From: Burkholderiales bacterium | GTDB lineage: Bacteria; Pseudomonadota; Gammaproteobacteria; Burkholderiales; Casimicrobiaceae | Length of the DNA stretch: 60,785 nucleotides | Direction: 5' to 3' | NCBI GenBank assembly: GCA_020853025.1 | Contig: JADYZP010000014.1 | Coordinates: 1-60,785 of the forward strand | Shown here: piece by piece, positions 22,976-32,158 of the stretch | How positions within the stretch are numbered: the first letter of the stretch is position 1 | Layout of the letters: each line of letters opens with the position of its first letter | Made by a program: the position numbers and the translations under genes | The notes under the pieces: generated by a model | Database searches by the model: none | The model's input: the letters and a program-made list of their open reading frames with translations, nothing else | Told to the model about the DNA's origin: nothing

Positions 22976-25372
22976 ATGACCCGCAGGCAGCCGCGCCCTT
23001 CGCAACGTGCAGCGCCGGTTTCTGCCGGGCCCGTGGCCGCCGTGCGACCGGCGGGGTCGCGCTGGCCATGGTTGCTCGGCGCGGCATTGGTGGTCGCAAC
23101 GCTGGCGGCGCTGCTGTGGACCTACGCCGGTCGGCCGGGTTTGGCTCCCGAACACGCGTCGACGCCGCTCGCGCCGGGTGCGCCCGAGTCCATGGCCGTT
23201 GCGGCGACCTACGTCGCTGACGCGCAATGCGGCGAATGCCACGCGAAGGCGGTCGAGGCCTGGCGAGGCTCGCACCATCAGCGCGCGATGCAACCGGCCA
23301 ATGCGCAGACGGTACTCGGCGATTTCGCGAACAAGCGCCTCACGCATCGCGGCATGACCACGCAATTCACGCAGCGCGACGGCAGGTATTTCATCACCAC
23401 CGAAGGCCGCGACGGCAAGCCGGCCGAATTCGAGGTGCAATTCACGTTCGGCGTGGAACCGCTGCAGCAGTACCTGGTCGCCTTCCCCGGCGGCCGCCTG
23501 CAGGCACCGACCGTCGCCTGGGATACGCAGAACAAGCGCTGGTTCGCGCTGTATCCGAAGGACCGGCACAAACCCGACGACCCGCTGCACTCGACCGGGC
23601 GCTACCAGAACTGGAACCTGATGTGCTCGGAGTGCCACTCGACCGACCTGCGCCGCAACTACGACGCGGCCAACGACAGCTACGACACCAAGTGGGCGCA
23701 GATCAACGTCGGCTGCCAGGCCTGCCACGGCCCGGGCAGCGCGCACGTCGCCTGGGCGAAGGCCGCACCGGGCAAGGTCGCGATCGACCTCGACGCGCGG
23801 GCGATGGGCCTGGTCGTCGATTTTCGCGGCAACGATTCGCGCTACCAGGTCGAGGCCTGCGCGCCCTGCCATTCGCGGCGGCAGCGATTGACCGATGGCG
23901 AACTGCCGGGCAAGCCGTTCCTCGACAACTACCATCCGGCGCTGCTGCGCGAAGGGCTCTACTATGCCGACGGCCAGCAGCAGGACGAAGTCTACGTCTG
24001 GGGCTCCTTCCTGCAGACGAAGATGTATGCGCAGGGCGTTCGCTGTACCGATTGTCACGCTGCGCACGACCTCAAGCTGAAGCTGCCGGGCAACGCGCTG
24101 TGCGCGCAGTGCCATCAGCCCGCCGGAAACCCGCGCTTTCCGACGCTCGCGAAGCAGGCCTACGACACGCCGGCGCACCATCACCACGCGCCGGGGAGCG
24201 CCGGCGCGCAGTGCACGAACTGTCACATGCCCTCGAAGAACTACATGGTGATCGATGCGCGCGCCGATCACAGCTTCCGTATCCCGCGCCCGGACCTATC
24301 GGTGAAGATCGGCACACCCAACGCGTGCAACGGATGCCACGACAAGAAGACTCCGCACTGGGCGGCGGACGCGGTGGCGAAGTGGTATGGCCCGAACCGG
24401 CGCCAGGAACCGACGTTTGCCGAGACCTTCGCGGCGGCGCGCGGCGGCGCGCCGGCGGCGCTCTCCGGCCTCGACGGCATCGTTTCGGATCGGGCGCAGC
24501 CGGCGATCGTGCGCGCGACGGCGCTCGATCTCGCGCGCGCCTACGGACCGGCGGGCGGCCGACTCGCGATCCGCGCCAAGAACGACGCCGACGCGCTGGT
24601 GCGCGCCGCGGCGGCGGCGGCGCTGGCCGCGGTTCCGGCGCAGGAGCGTTTTCCGTACGCGGCGCCGCTGCTCTCCGATCCGATCAAACTGGTGCGCATC
24701 GAGGCTGCGCGCGCGCTGGCGGACATTCCATTGGAACGAATACCGGACGCCGATCGTGCCGCGTTCGACAGCGTATGGAACGAACTTATCGCCTCCGAAC
24801 GGTCGCTGTCCGACATGCCGGCGATGCGGATGAATCTCGCGGGGCTCGCGTGGCGGCGAGGCGACGCCGGCGCCGCCGAAGGCGAGTACCGCCGCGTGAT
24901 CGAAATGGACCCCTACCTGGCCCCCGCCTACAACGCGCTGGCCTCGGTGCTGTCGGCACAGCGCCGCAATGCCGATGCGGAAGCAGTGCTGCGCGAGGGC
25001 CTGCGCAAAGCGCCCGATAACGGGGATCTGCACAGTTCGCTTGGCCTCCTGCTGGCGGAGGAGGGGCGCGACGCCGATGCGGCTGCGCAAATGGAACATG
25101 CGGCGAAGCTCTCGCCGTCGAATGCGCGGATTTTCTACAATCTGGGATTGATCGAGCAGCGGCGCGGCGACCTGCGCGCATCGGTCGTGGCGCTAGCGAA
25201 GGCCCGAGCGCTCGGTGATGCCGAAGCTACTTACGCACTCGCGCTGCTTGAAATCAAGCGGAACCGGCCCAACCGCGCACTGCCGCTGATCGAAGAACTC
25301 GTCGCGGCCAACCCGGGCAACGCGCAGCTCGCGAAGATGCGCGATGACCTGCGGCGCGAAACGGGCAGGTAG
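22976..25372 (+). CDS. Octaheme cytochrome c with HEAT-like and TPR repeats
   Basis: The 798-aa protein has an N-terminal membrane anchor (WLLGAALVVATLAALLW) and eight CxxCH heme sites: CGECH, CSECH, CQACH, CAPCH, CTDCH, CAQCH, CTNCH, CNGCH, within residues ~80-450. HEAT-like alpha repeats follow (~490-610) and TPR repeats (~640-790). The N-terminal half resembles the cytochrome c554/DmsE-like multiheme proteins used in electron transfer across the envelope. It is periplasmic and membrane-tethered. ATG 22976 fits the basic n-region; the longer frame to 22925 is less likely. No terminal reductase or cytochrome-maturation gene is adjacent, so its partner is unknown. Confidence 0.9.
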   Translation: MTRRQPRPSQRAAPVSAGPVAAVRPAGSRWPWLLGAALVVATLAALLWTYAGRPGLAPEHASTPLAPGAPESMAVAATYVADAQCGECHAKAVEAWRGSHHQRAMQPANAQTVLGDFANKRLTHRGMTTQFTQRDGRYFITTEGRDGKPAEFEVQFTFGVEPLQQYLVAFPGGRLQAPTVAWDTQNKRWFALYPKDRHKPDDPLHSTGRYQNWNLMCSECHSTDLRRNYDAANDSYDTKWAQINVGCQACHGPGSAHVAWAKAAPGKVAIDLDARAMGLVVDFRGNDSRYQVEACAPCHSRRQRLTDGELPGKPFLDNYHPALLREGLYYADGQQQDEVYVWGSFLQTKMYAQGVRCTDCHAAHDLKLKLPGNALCAQCHQPAGNPRFPTLAKQAYDTPAHHHHAPGSAGAQCTNCHMPSKNYMVIDARADHSFRIPRPDLSVKIGTPNACNGCHDKKTPHWAADAVAKWYGPNRRQEPTFAETFAAARGGAPAALSGLDGIVSDRAQPAIVRATALDLARAYGPAGGRLAIRAKNDADALVRAAAAAALAAVPAQERFPYAAPLLSDPIKLVRIEAARALADIPLERIPDADRAAFDSVWNELIASERSLSDMPAMRMNLAGLAWRRGDAGAAEGEYRRVIEMDPYLAPAYNALASVLSAQRRNADAEAVLREGLRKAPDNGDLHSSLGLLLAEEGRDADAAAQMEHAAKLSPSNARIFYNLGLIEQRRGDLRASVVALAKARALGDAEATYALALLEIKRNRPNRALPLIEELVAANPGNAQLAKMRDDLRRETGR

Positions 25373-25610
25373 ATGGATGGCGGCGCGTTGCGAAGGGCTG
25401 TCGCAGTCATTGATGATCGAGCACTTCGTCGCAATGCGGTTCACTTAGCGGATTTCGTCGCCCTCGCGAAAGCGGGAGTAGTGTCGTTCATACCAAGATG
25501 TTGGGTTCCCGTCTCCGCTTCAAGCATTCGAGGGCAAGTTTTCGCGGGGACGACGGCAAGTCCAAAGTGAATGGTATTGGGCAGCGCATAAATACCGAAG
25601 AGTATTGACT

Positions 25611-27284
25611 CTACTCGCGCAACTCGCGGCGGAGAACCTTTCCGATCGGCGACTTCGGCAGTGCTTCGCGAAATTCGACGTGGCGCGGCCTCTTGTAGCC
25701 GGTGAGTTGCGCGCTACAGTACTCGAACACCGCCTCCTTCGTGAGAGCCGGGTCCTTTTTCACGATCACCACCTTGACGGATTCGCCTGATTTTGAATCG
25801 GAAATGCCCACGACGCCGCATTCGAGCACGCCCGGGTGCGCCGCCACCACGCTCTCGATTTCATTCGGATAGACGTTGAAGCCGGACACCAGGATCATAT
25901 CCTTCTTGCGATCGGTGATGGTCACGTAGCCCCGCGCGTCCACGTGACCGATGTCTCCGGTCATCAGCCAGCCTTCGCGCAGCGCGGCACTGCTTTCCGC
26001 GGGATTATCCCAATAGCCCTTCATCACCTGCGGACCCCGGACGCACAACTCACCCGTGGCCTTCTCGATCTCGCCATCCCCGGTCCAGAACGGCAGCTCG
26101 TTGAAGTCGCCGTCGCGTATCGAGACTTCGGTGGAAGGAAACGGCAGGCCGACGGTGCCGTTCCACGGCGATGCCAACGGATTGGCGCAGACGCCGGGCG
26201 ACGCCTCGGTCAGTCCATACGCTTCGGTGATGAACTTCCCGGTCAGCTGCTGCCAGCGCTCCGCCACCGGCTTCTGCACGGCCGCGCCGCCGCCGACCAC
26301 TACTTTCACTGCCGTAAAATCGAGCTGGTCGAATCCTGGCGTGTTGAGCAGTCCGTTGAAAAGCGTGTTCACGCCGGTCATCACGGTCCACTTCCACTTG
26401 CGCAACTCGTCGACGAACCCCGGCATGTCACGCGGGTTGGTGATAAGCACGGTAAGACAGCCCCACTTCAAGAACGACAGCGTCGAGGTCAGGCAGAAGA
26501 TGTGATACATCGGCAGCGGTGCGACGACGATTTCCACTCCCTCCTTGAAGCTCGCCGACACCCACACGCCCGTCTGCTCCAGGTTGGCGAGGATGTTGCG
26601 GTGGGTGAGAATCGCACCCTTGGAAACGCCGGTAGTCCCCCCGGTGTATTGCAGGAAAGCTATGTCCTCGCGCGAGATGGCGACCGGCGTGAACGGCGCC
26701 GACGCGCCGCGCTCGAGCGCCGCCCGGAAACCCAGCGCACCGTCGAGGCGCCACGCAGGCACCATCTTCTTCACCCGCTTGACGACGAAATTGACCAGCC
26801 AGCGCTTCGGCACGGGTAAGAGGTCGCCCGGCTGCGTGGTGATCACGTGCCTCACCGGCGTGTTCGCGATGACCTGCTGCAGCACGCTCGCGAAATTCTC
26901 GATGATGACGATGGCCGTGGCCCCCGAGTCCTTCAGCTGGTGCTCGAGCTCTCGCGGCGTGTACAGCGGGTTGACATTCACCACGGTCATGCCCGCGCGC
27001 AGGATGCCGAACAGCGCTACCGGATATTGAAGCAGATTCGGCGCCATGATGGCGACTCGCGAGGCGCGGGCCATGCCTGGAAGCCCCTGCAGGAATGCGG
27101 CAAACCCCCGCGAAAGGCGTTCGAGCTCGGTGTAGCTGATCGTGTGCCCTAAGTTGTGGAACGCCGGCCGGTCGGCGTATTTTCCGGCAACTTTTTCGAG
27201 CAGATCCGCGATCGAATCGAAGTGATCGGCATCGATTTCGGCAGGCATGCCGGTGGGGTAACTGTCGAGCCAGATCTTGTCCAC
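25611..27284 (-). CDS. fadD: Long-chain fatty-acid-CoA ligase
   Basis: The 557-aa enzyme is of the AMP-forming superfamily. It shows the phosphate-binding loop YTGGTTGVSKGAILTH, the adenine motif ITEAYGLTEASP, the aspartate motif MTGDIGHVDARGYVTITDRKKDMI, and the C-terminal lysine in SPIGKVLRRELRE. Length and the N-terminus MDKIWLDSYPTGMPAEID match FadD. It activates long-chain fatty acids to acyl-CoA at the inner membrane. A 4-bp stop-stop overlap with the fragment next to it shows the gene to its right was broken on one side. No beta-oxidation genes are adjacent. Confidence 0.93.
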   Translation of the reverse strand: MDKIWLDSYPTGMPAEIDADHFDSIADLLEKVAGKYADRPAFHNLGHTISYTELERLSRGFAAFLQGLPGMARASRVAIMAPNLLQYPVALFGILRAGMTVVNVNPLYTPRELEHQLKDSGATAIVIIENFASVLQQVIANTPVRHVITTQPGDLLPVPKRWLVNFVVKRVKKMVPAWRLDGALGFRAALERGASAPFTPVAISREDIAFLQYTGGTTGVSKGAILTHRNILANLEQTGVWVSASFKEGVEIVVAPLPMYHIFCLTSTLSFLKWGCLTVLITNPRDMPGFVDELRKWKWTVMTGVNTLFNGLLNTPGFDQLDFTAVKVVVGGGAAVQKPVAERWQQLTGKFITEAYGLTEASPGVCANPLASPWNGTVGLPFPSTEVSIRDGDFNELPFWTGDGEIEKATGELCVRGPQVMKGYWDNPAESSAALREGWLMTGDIGHVDARGYVTITDRKKDMILVSGFNVYPNEIESVVAAHPGVLECGVVGISDSKSGESVKVVIVKKDPALTKEAVFEYCSAQLTGYKRPRHVEFREALPKSPIGKVLRRELRE

Positions 27285-27412
27285 GCCGATCTCCTTGTGC
27301 AGAAGTCAATCGGAGCATCGGCCGCGCGATAGTATTGCCGGCACCGCCGTGCCCCGACCGGCAACATAACACGGTACCGCAACGCGCGGTCGATCGTCTC
27401 TCGCAAGCTGCG

Positions 27413-27574
27413 GGAATGATATTCCGGCATTCTGAACTGTTTCCGCACCTGTCGACCATGCAGAACCTGACCCTCGCACAGGTCAAGGGCATAAAGCACA
27501 TCAGCGACGAGGCCAACGACCGCGGACGCAAGCTCCGCGATCGCATCGGCCTCGCCAAGATCCTGCATCACTAA
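27413..27574 (+). pseudogene. Internal fragment of a polar amino acid ABC transporter ATPase (GlnQ-like)
   Basis: About 53 codons read GMIFRHSELFPHLSTMQNLTL, split here as GMIFRHSEL and FPHLSTMQNLTLAQVKG, then RGRKLRDRIGL. They match the Q-loop-to-helical-domain region of GlnQ/GltL ATPases ('GMVFQxFNLFPHLTxLENxTLAPVK'). Walker A, signature and Walker B are all absent: the open frame upstream is unrelated, and it stops at 27574. It is trapped between fadD and the NUDIX-MBL gene. It is a clear vestige of a deleted transporter gene. Confidence 0.65.
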
Positions 27575-29238
27575 AGCCGCCTTGCCCGGTAGCAGCCCGC
27601 CGCTTCGGTCACGCGTTCTTCCGCGACCAGCTTGTAGAGATGCGCGAGCAGCGAGCGCGCCGCGGCCGAATGCAGCCGCTGGGGCGTTTCCGCGTATACC
27701 ACCGGTACGAGTTCGGATAGCGTCGCGCCCTCGAGGCGGTCGAGCGCGTCGATAACCTTCGCTTCGCGCTGCAGCCGATGCTGGATGATCTTGCGTATTT
27801 CGCGGTGTGGAGTTCCGATGAGGTAGCCGTGCCCGGGCGCGATGATCGCGATGTCGCGGTCCGACAATGCCTCGAGTGAGTCCAGGTAGGCGCGCATGTC
27901 GCCGTCGGGCGGATTGATGATCACCGTCGAGCCCTGCATCACGTGATCGCCGGTAAACAGCATTCTTGTTTCCGCGAGCATGAAGCACAGGTGGTTGGAC
28001 GCGTGGCCCGGTGTGTGCAGCGCGCGCAGCGTGAGTCCTGCGACGTGCAGCTCCTGATCGTGCGTCGGAAGCACTTCGGGCGCAAATGAGGAATCGTGCG
28101 AGTCGACGGCCGGCGGTGGGAGACCGATGACGCGGGCACCGGTGGCGGCCTGCAGCGCCCTTGCGGCCGGCGAATGATCGCGATGCGTATGCGTGCAAAG
28201 AATCCAGCGGATGCGCTCGCCACCCAGCGCAAGGATCGCCGCAACATGTGCATCGATCGCCGGCCCCGGGTCGATCACCGCCAGTTCCCGGTCGCCGACC
28301 AGGTAGGTGTTGGTTCCCGGTCCGGTCATCATCCCGGGGTTGGGCGCGATCAGGCGGGTGACCCAGCGGTCGAGTCGCTTGGCGATGCCGGGCACGAGGT
28401 CATAGCTCGTCCTCATGGTCTCTTCGGGGTCGGTCCAATGGATCTCGGCGTAGGCCGCGTCGTCGCGGCGAAAAACCTGCTGCCCGGTGCGGCCTTGGGC
28501 GACGACCACGCGGTCGGCTTCGATGTGTTCCTTTGCGCGGGCATGCGCCAGCGCCTGGTCGACGTTCGCAAAGCGTGCGAGTTCCTCGAGCACGATGGCC
28601 GTTACCGGCGCGATCTCGATCTCCTTGCGTCCGGCAAGATCGAGCGCGTCGCGCGGTCTCAGCCAGGCGCTGTCGATCGCCTCGTTGTTGTCGTGCGAGC
28701 CGCCCTGGCCCGGTGGCGCGCTGGCCACGAAGAAACGGGTATCGAATCGCCGCGGACGAATCGGCGGTGTGATCCGGTGGTCGAAATAGATGAGTTCGGA
28801 CGCGCGCAGGAACTGGCGATGGCGCGCCAGAAGCTCGGCAAAGCCGAGTTCCCGGCGATTGAGCGCTTCGCGATCGGCTGTCATCGCGGCGACGCGGTCG
28901 GGCGCGATCGGCGACCCGGCTTCGTCCTGCGTGAGCAGAATGCCGGCCTCTTCGAAGCATTCGCGCGCCGCCGCCACCCAGTAGGCCAGCGCGCCCTCGG
29001 CAAGCGTCAACCGCGTCCGGGCCTGCTCCTCGCTGAGCCCGACGACACGCGCCTGAACACCTGGATCGGCATCCGAGATTTCGAGCGCACCACCCGGAAA
29101 CACATAGGCGCCACCGAGAAAAACGGCGGCCGACGCCCGGCGCTGCATCAGCAGTTCGGGCCCTCGCGCGCCTTCGCGCAACAGAATGAGCGTCGCCGCG
29201 GGGCGGATGGCCAGCTTGGTCTGGCTTGGCGCTGGCAT
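27571..29238 (-). CDS. NUDIX hydrolase fused to metallo-beta-lactamase-fold hydrolase
   Basis: The 555-aa protein has an N-terminal NUDIX domain (residues ~10-250). Its Nudix box is stretched: FPGGALEISD, then AARECFEEAGILL about 40 residues later. A C-terminal MBL-fold domain (~290-510) follows, with the zinc motif CTHTHRDHSPAA (HxHxDH), and HTPGHASNHLCF, LFTGDHVM and IAPGHG as further ligands. This two-domain form occurs in proteobacteria, also as separate genes; the MBL half resembles lactamase-B2/RNase Z-type hydrolases. Substrates are unknown: a nucleoside-diphosphate derivative and a thioester or phosphodiester are possibilities. Confidence 0.88.
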   Translation of the reverse strand: MPAPSQTKLAIRPAATLILLREGARGPELLMQRRASAAVFLGGAYVFPGGALEISDADPGVQARVVGLSEEQARTRLTLAEGALAYWVAAARECFEEAGILLTQDEAGSPIAPDRVAAMTADREALNRRELGFAELLARHRQFLRASELIYFDHRITPPIRPRRFDTRFFVASAPPGQGGSHDNNEAIDSAWLRPRDALDLAGRKEIEIAPVTAIVLEELARFANVDQALAHARAKEHIEADRVVVAQGRTGQQVFRRDDAAYAEIHWTDPEETMRTSYDLVPGIAKRLDRWVTRLIAPNPGMMTGPGTNTYLVGDRELAVIDPGPAIDAHVAAILALGGERIRWILCTHTHRDHSPAARALQAATGARVIGLPPPAVDSHDSSFAPEVLPTHDQELHVAGLTLRALHTPGHASNHLCFMLAETRMLFTGDHVMQGSTVIINPPDGDMRAYLDSLEALSDRDIAIIAPGHGYLIGTPHREIRKIIQHRLQREAKVIDALDRLEGATLSELVPVVYAETPQRLHSAAARSLLAHLYKLVAEERVTEAAGCYRARRL

Positions 29239-29485
29239 GTTCGATCCTCCGGATCAGTAGGCGGCGATCGCCGCCGATGGACGGTGCTGTCGCGTCGCGG
29301 AACTCTACCGGGAATTGCGAACAGCGGAGCGGGGCCCGCCGACAACATCGCACGCTGGTATTTCGATTCCGAAGCGAAGATCTTAGCAACCGGCGAGGAA
29401 AAGTGGCGCGGCAGCGACAAGCACGCCGACGGGGCGAAATGCGATGGGCCCATTAATGCTGCGGATCCGGTCGTCGTGAAGGCGC
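29239..29485. other. Intergenic region upstream of the NUDIX-MBL gene
   Basis: Nothing recognisable lies here beyond the upstream region of the minus-strand NUDIX-MBL gene. Short frames on both strands lack coding character. No hairpin with a T-run was found. Confidence 0.3.
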
Positions 29486-30253
29486 TCATCCGGAAGTTCG
29501 CGAACGCGCGATGGCGGGGCCCGTGGTCTGCGCTGCAGGTTCGATGCCGGCCTGGATGAGGGCGAGCGCAGTGGCCGGATCGTCGGCGAAACGAAACAGG
29601 GACAGGTCCGCCCGATCGATCATCCCGTGCCGAGCCAGCGCTTCGAAATTCACGATCTCGTTCCAGTAGTCGGTGCCGTAGAGCACGACGGGGATGCGCC
29701 GGACGATCTTCTGCGTTTGCATGAGCGTGAGCATTTCCATCAGCTCGTCGAGCGTTCCGAAGCCACCGGGGAATACCACGAGCGCGCGGGCGAGATGCGC
29801 GAACCACAGCTTGCGCATGAAGAAGTAATGGAACTCGAACGAAAGATCGGGCGTGATCCACGGATTGGGGCGCTGCTCGTTCGGGAGGCCGATGTTGAGC
29901 CCCACCGATTTGCCGCCGGCATCGGTCGCGCCGCGATTGGCCGCTTCCATGATGCCGGGACCGCCGCCGGTGCACACCACGCAATGACACAGGTCCGACG
30001 ACAATTCCTTCGACCAGAGGGTGACGCGGCGTGCGAGCTCGCGCGCGTCGGTGTAGAAGCGACCGAGCGGGCCGTCGGCGGCAAGACGTGCCGAGCCGAA
30101 GAAGACCACGGTTCCCCACACCCGATCGCGCTCGAACGCGTGCAGCGGTTGCAGGTATTCGGCGAGGATCCGCAGCGGCCGGGCGTCGTCGGCGTCGAGA
30201 AACGCCTCGTCCTTGTAGGCGAGCAGCGGCTGGTCGTCCGCCGGAGGCGTCAC
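29486..30253 (-). CDS. LOG family protein (cytokinin riboside phosphoribohydrolase-like)
   Basis: The 255-aa protein shows the LOG/TIGR00730 signatures VCTGGGPGIMEAANRGA and VVFPGGFGTLDELMEML (PGGxGTxxE). These form the nucleotide-binding and catalytic site of nucleoside-monophosphate phosphoribohydrolases, once called 'lysine decarboxylases'. It cleaves N-glycosidic bonds of purine-type nucleotides. It overlaps the RNB exonuclease by ATGA (30250-30253), so the two are translated together. This couples it to RNA turnover, which could supply nucleotide substrates; the latter is speculation. Confidence 0.88.
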   Translation of the reverse strand: MTPPADDQPLLAYKDEAFLDADDARPLRILAEYLQPLHAFERDRVWGTVVFFGSARLAADGPLGRFYTDARELARRVTLWSKELSSDLCHCVVCTGGGPGIMEAANRGATDAGGKSVGLNIGLPNEQRPNPWITPDLSFEFHYFFMRKLWFAHLARALVVFPGGFGTLDELMEMLTLMQTQKIVRRIPVVLYGTDYWNEIVNFEALARHGMIDRADLSLFRFADDPATALALIQAGIEPAAQTTGPAIARSRTSG

Positions 30254-31737
30254 GATGCGCCCTTGTTCACCGCGAAGTCGATGAAGCCGCGCTCCACGTC
30301 GGTGTGGATGAGCTTCACGGTGACCCGATCGCCCACATCGAGACCCGCGTTCCCGCGCACGATCCGCCCCTCGGTGGTGGGCCCGGTGATGCGCGCCCAG
30401 GTGCCCTTTTCGGAGGCGCCGGTGACCACCGCGCGGAACGTGGCGCCGATGCGTGACGACAGCAGCAGCGCGGCCGCCGATTTCGCCACTTGCCGCTCCA
30501 CCTTTTCCGCACTCTTCTGTTGCGTCGTGCAGTGCGCGGCCAGCGCCTCGAGCTCGGCATTTCCGTAGGGCGTGCGCGTACCCGCAAGCGTGGCTTTCAC
30601 GATGCGCTGCGTGACGAGATCGGGAAAGCGACGGTTGGGCGCGGTCGCATGCGTGTATTCGCGCACGGCCAGGGCGAAGTGGCCGGGAGACGTCGCGCCA
30701 GGGATCTCGAGCGCGTATTCACCGGCGCCAAGAAGCTTGACGACGGCGAGCGAGAGGTCGGCGAATCCCCCCGGGTCGGCCCCTCGCCGGTAGCGCAGGA
30801 AGGCGTCGAGCGCCAGCGCATCCGGCTCCACGGGGAGGCTGCCGCCATGTTCCGCGGCGAGTGCTGCGATGCGATCCCAGCGCTGCGGGGTGCGCAGCAC
30901 GCGGCGCAGCGATGGGATGCCCTTGTCGGCAAGATAGGCTGCCACCACGCCATTGGCCGCCACCATGAAATCCTCGATGATCTCCTTCGCGCGATTGGAG
31001 GCATCGGGCGCAAGATCGGCGAGCACGCCATCGGAAAAAATCGCGCGTGATTCGCGAGTGTCGAGCTCGAGGGCGCCACGCGCGGAGCGGCGGCGCTTCA
31101 ACGCCTGCGCTACGCGATCCTGCCGCCGCAGCTGCTCGTCGAGCCCGGGCACAGCGGCCAGCGCAGCCGGTGCCGGCGCGTCGCTGCCGAGCCATGCAGC
31201 CACGCCGTTGTAGGCAAGCTTGACGCAATTGCGGACAAGCGCGCGATACACCTGCGAGCGCTGCACTGCGCCGTCGGCGCCGACGGCCATCTCCACCACC
31301 AGTGCGAGGCGATCTGCCTGCGGATTGAGCGACGTGAGGTCCGTCGACAGCTTCTCCGGCAACATCGGAAAGATCTCCGCGGCGGTGTACACCGAGGTGG
31401 TGTTGAGCAGTGCGTGGCCATCGATGGCCGAGCCTTTCTGCACCAGGGAATCGACGTCGGCGATGGCCACGTAGATGGTGTCGGCGCCCTCCGCCATGGC
31501 GCCGGCCACCGAGAGCTGGTCGAGATCGCGCGAGTCGTCGTTGTCGATCGATGCCCACGGCAGATTGCGCAGGTCGCGTATGGCGGGGTCGGTGGAGGTG
31601 GCGGGGCCCGCGAGCGCGTTCGCTTGCGCAAGCACGTCCGGGGCGAAATCGGGCTGCAGTCCGCGCTCGAGCATGGCCGCGTGGGCCACGCGTGACAAGC
31701 GGGTATCGCCACCGGCGTGGCGCGAGGAAGAGGTCAT
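30250..31737 (-). CDS. RNase II/R-family exoribonuclease (RNB domain)
   Basis: The 495-aa protein has an RNB catalytic domain from residue ~50, with active-site run SIDNDDSRDLDQL (Asp cluster), ATAPNRRFPDLVTQR, and a C-terminal S1-like barrel (~430-490) ending RGFIDFAVNKG. It lacks N-terminal cold-shock domains and is shorter than RNase R or RNase II, matching the compact proteobacterial 'RNB domain' type. It should degrade RNA 3' to 5'. The four-base overlap with the LOG gene shows co-translation. Confidence 0.9.
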   Translation of the reverse strand: MTSSSRHAGGDTRLSRVAHAAMLERGLQPDFAPDVLAQANALAGPATSTDPAIRDLRNLPWASIDNDDSRDLDQLSVAGAMAEGADTIYVAIADVDSLVQKGSAIDGHALLNTTSVYTAAEIFPMLPEKLSTDLTSLNPQADRLALVVEMAVGADGAVQRSQVYRALVRNCVKLAYNGVAAWLGSDAPAPAALAAVPGLDEQLRRQDRVAQALKRRRSARGALELDTRESRAIFSDGVLADLAPDASNRAKEIIEDFMVAANGVVAAYLADKGIPSLRRVLRTPQRWDRIAALAAEHGGSLPVEPDALALDAFLRYRRGADPGGFADLSLAVVKLLGAGEYALEIPGATSPGHFALAVREYTHATAPNRRFPDLVTQRIVKATLAGTRTPYGNAELEALAAHCTTQQKSAEKVERQVAKSAAALLLSSRIGATFRAVVTGASEKGTWARITGPTTEGRIVRGNAGLDVGDRVTVKLIHTDVERGFIDFAVNKGAS

Positions 31738-32158
31738 CGGGACAGATGAAGGGGAGGTGCGTCATTGTAGGCGAGCGCGAACGCGGCCTCCGCCTACCGC
31801 GTCGGGCGGCTGTGTTGGCGAACGCCCGTGCCGACGGGAGGCTGGGGTGATCCGGGGTCGCCGCGGGACCAGGGTAGCATCGGGTGCGGATGTTCTTGCG
31901 AGCGTCAGCCCGATTGCGTTGCTTGCCGGCGCGCCGCAGGCGCGCGCTTGGCCGGCGTCGCACGCGGACTGCGGTCGACGGTCTGCTCGCTCATATCGAT
32001 TTCACCACGCCCTCGATGATCGACCCAGTTACCTCGCTTCAGACTCATACCATGTTGGATAAGACTACCGCTGGCCACGTCGATCGTCGTCTCGCTGCTG
32101 CGTCGCTGCTGATCTGGTGGTGGCGCAAGCGAGGCGCCCGACGGCAGCACCCCACGGG
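31738..32158. other. Intergenic region with dispersed repeat B and a possible small frame
   Basis: This 421-bp gap between the RNB and methyltransferase genes contains repeat B (31828-31914). A minus-strand frame at 31905-32048 (47 aa, MSLKRGNWVDHRGRGEID and a Lys/Arg/Ala-rich tail) ends inside the repeat, as the aminotransferase does in copy A. No ribosome-binding site supports it clearly. Nothing else is recognised. Confidence 0.3.
31828..31914. repeat. Dispersed intergenic repeat, copy B
   Basis: This is the partner of the block at 21089-21173, in the same orientation and with about three quarters of positions shared. Common cores are GTGCCGACGGGA, GCTGGGGTGA, TCGCCG and AGCGTCAGCC. The ends match, so the unit is about 85-87 bp long. 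It lies entirely between genes. The match to copy A 10.7 kb away in an unrelated context argues for a multi-copy element in this genome. Confidence 0.7.

Noticed and set aside
22811..24271. Minus-strand frame of 486 codons
   Set aside because: It is antisense to the octaheme cytochrome; all eight CxxCH sites are on the plus strand.
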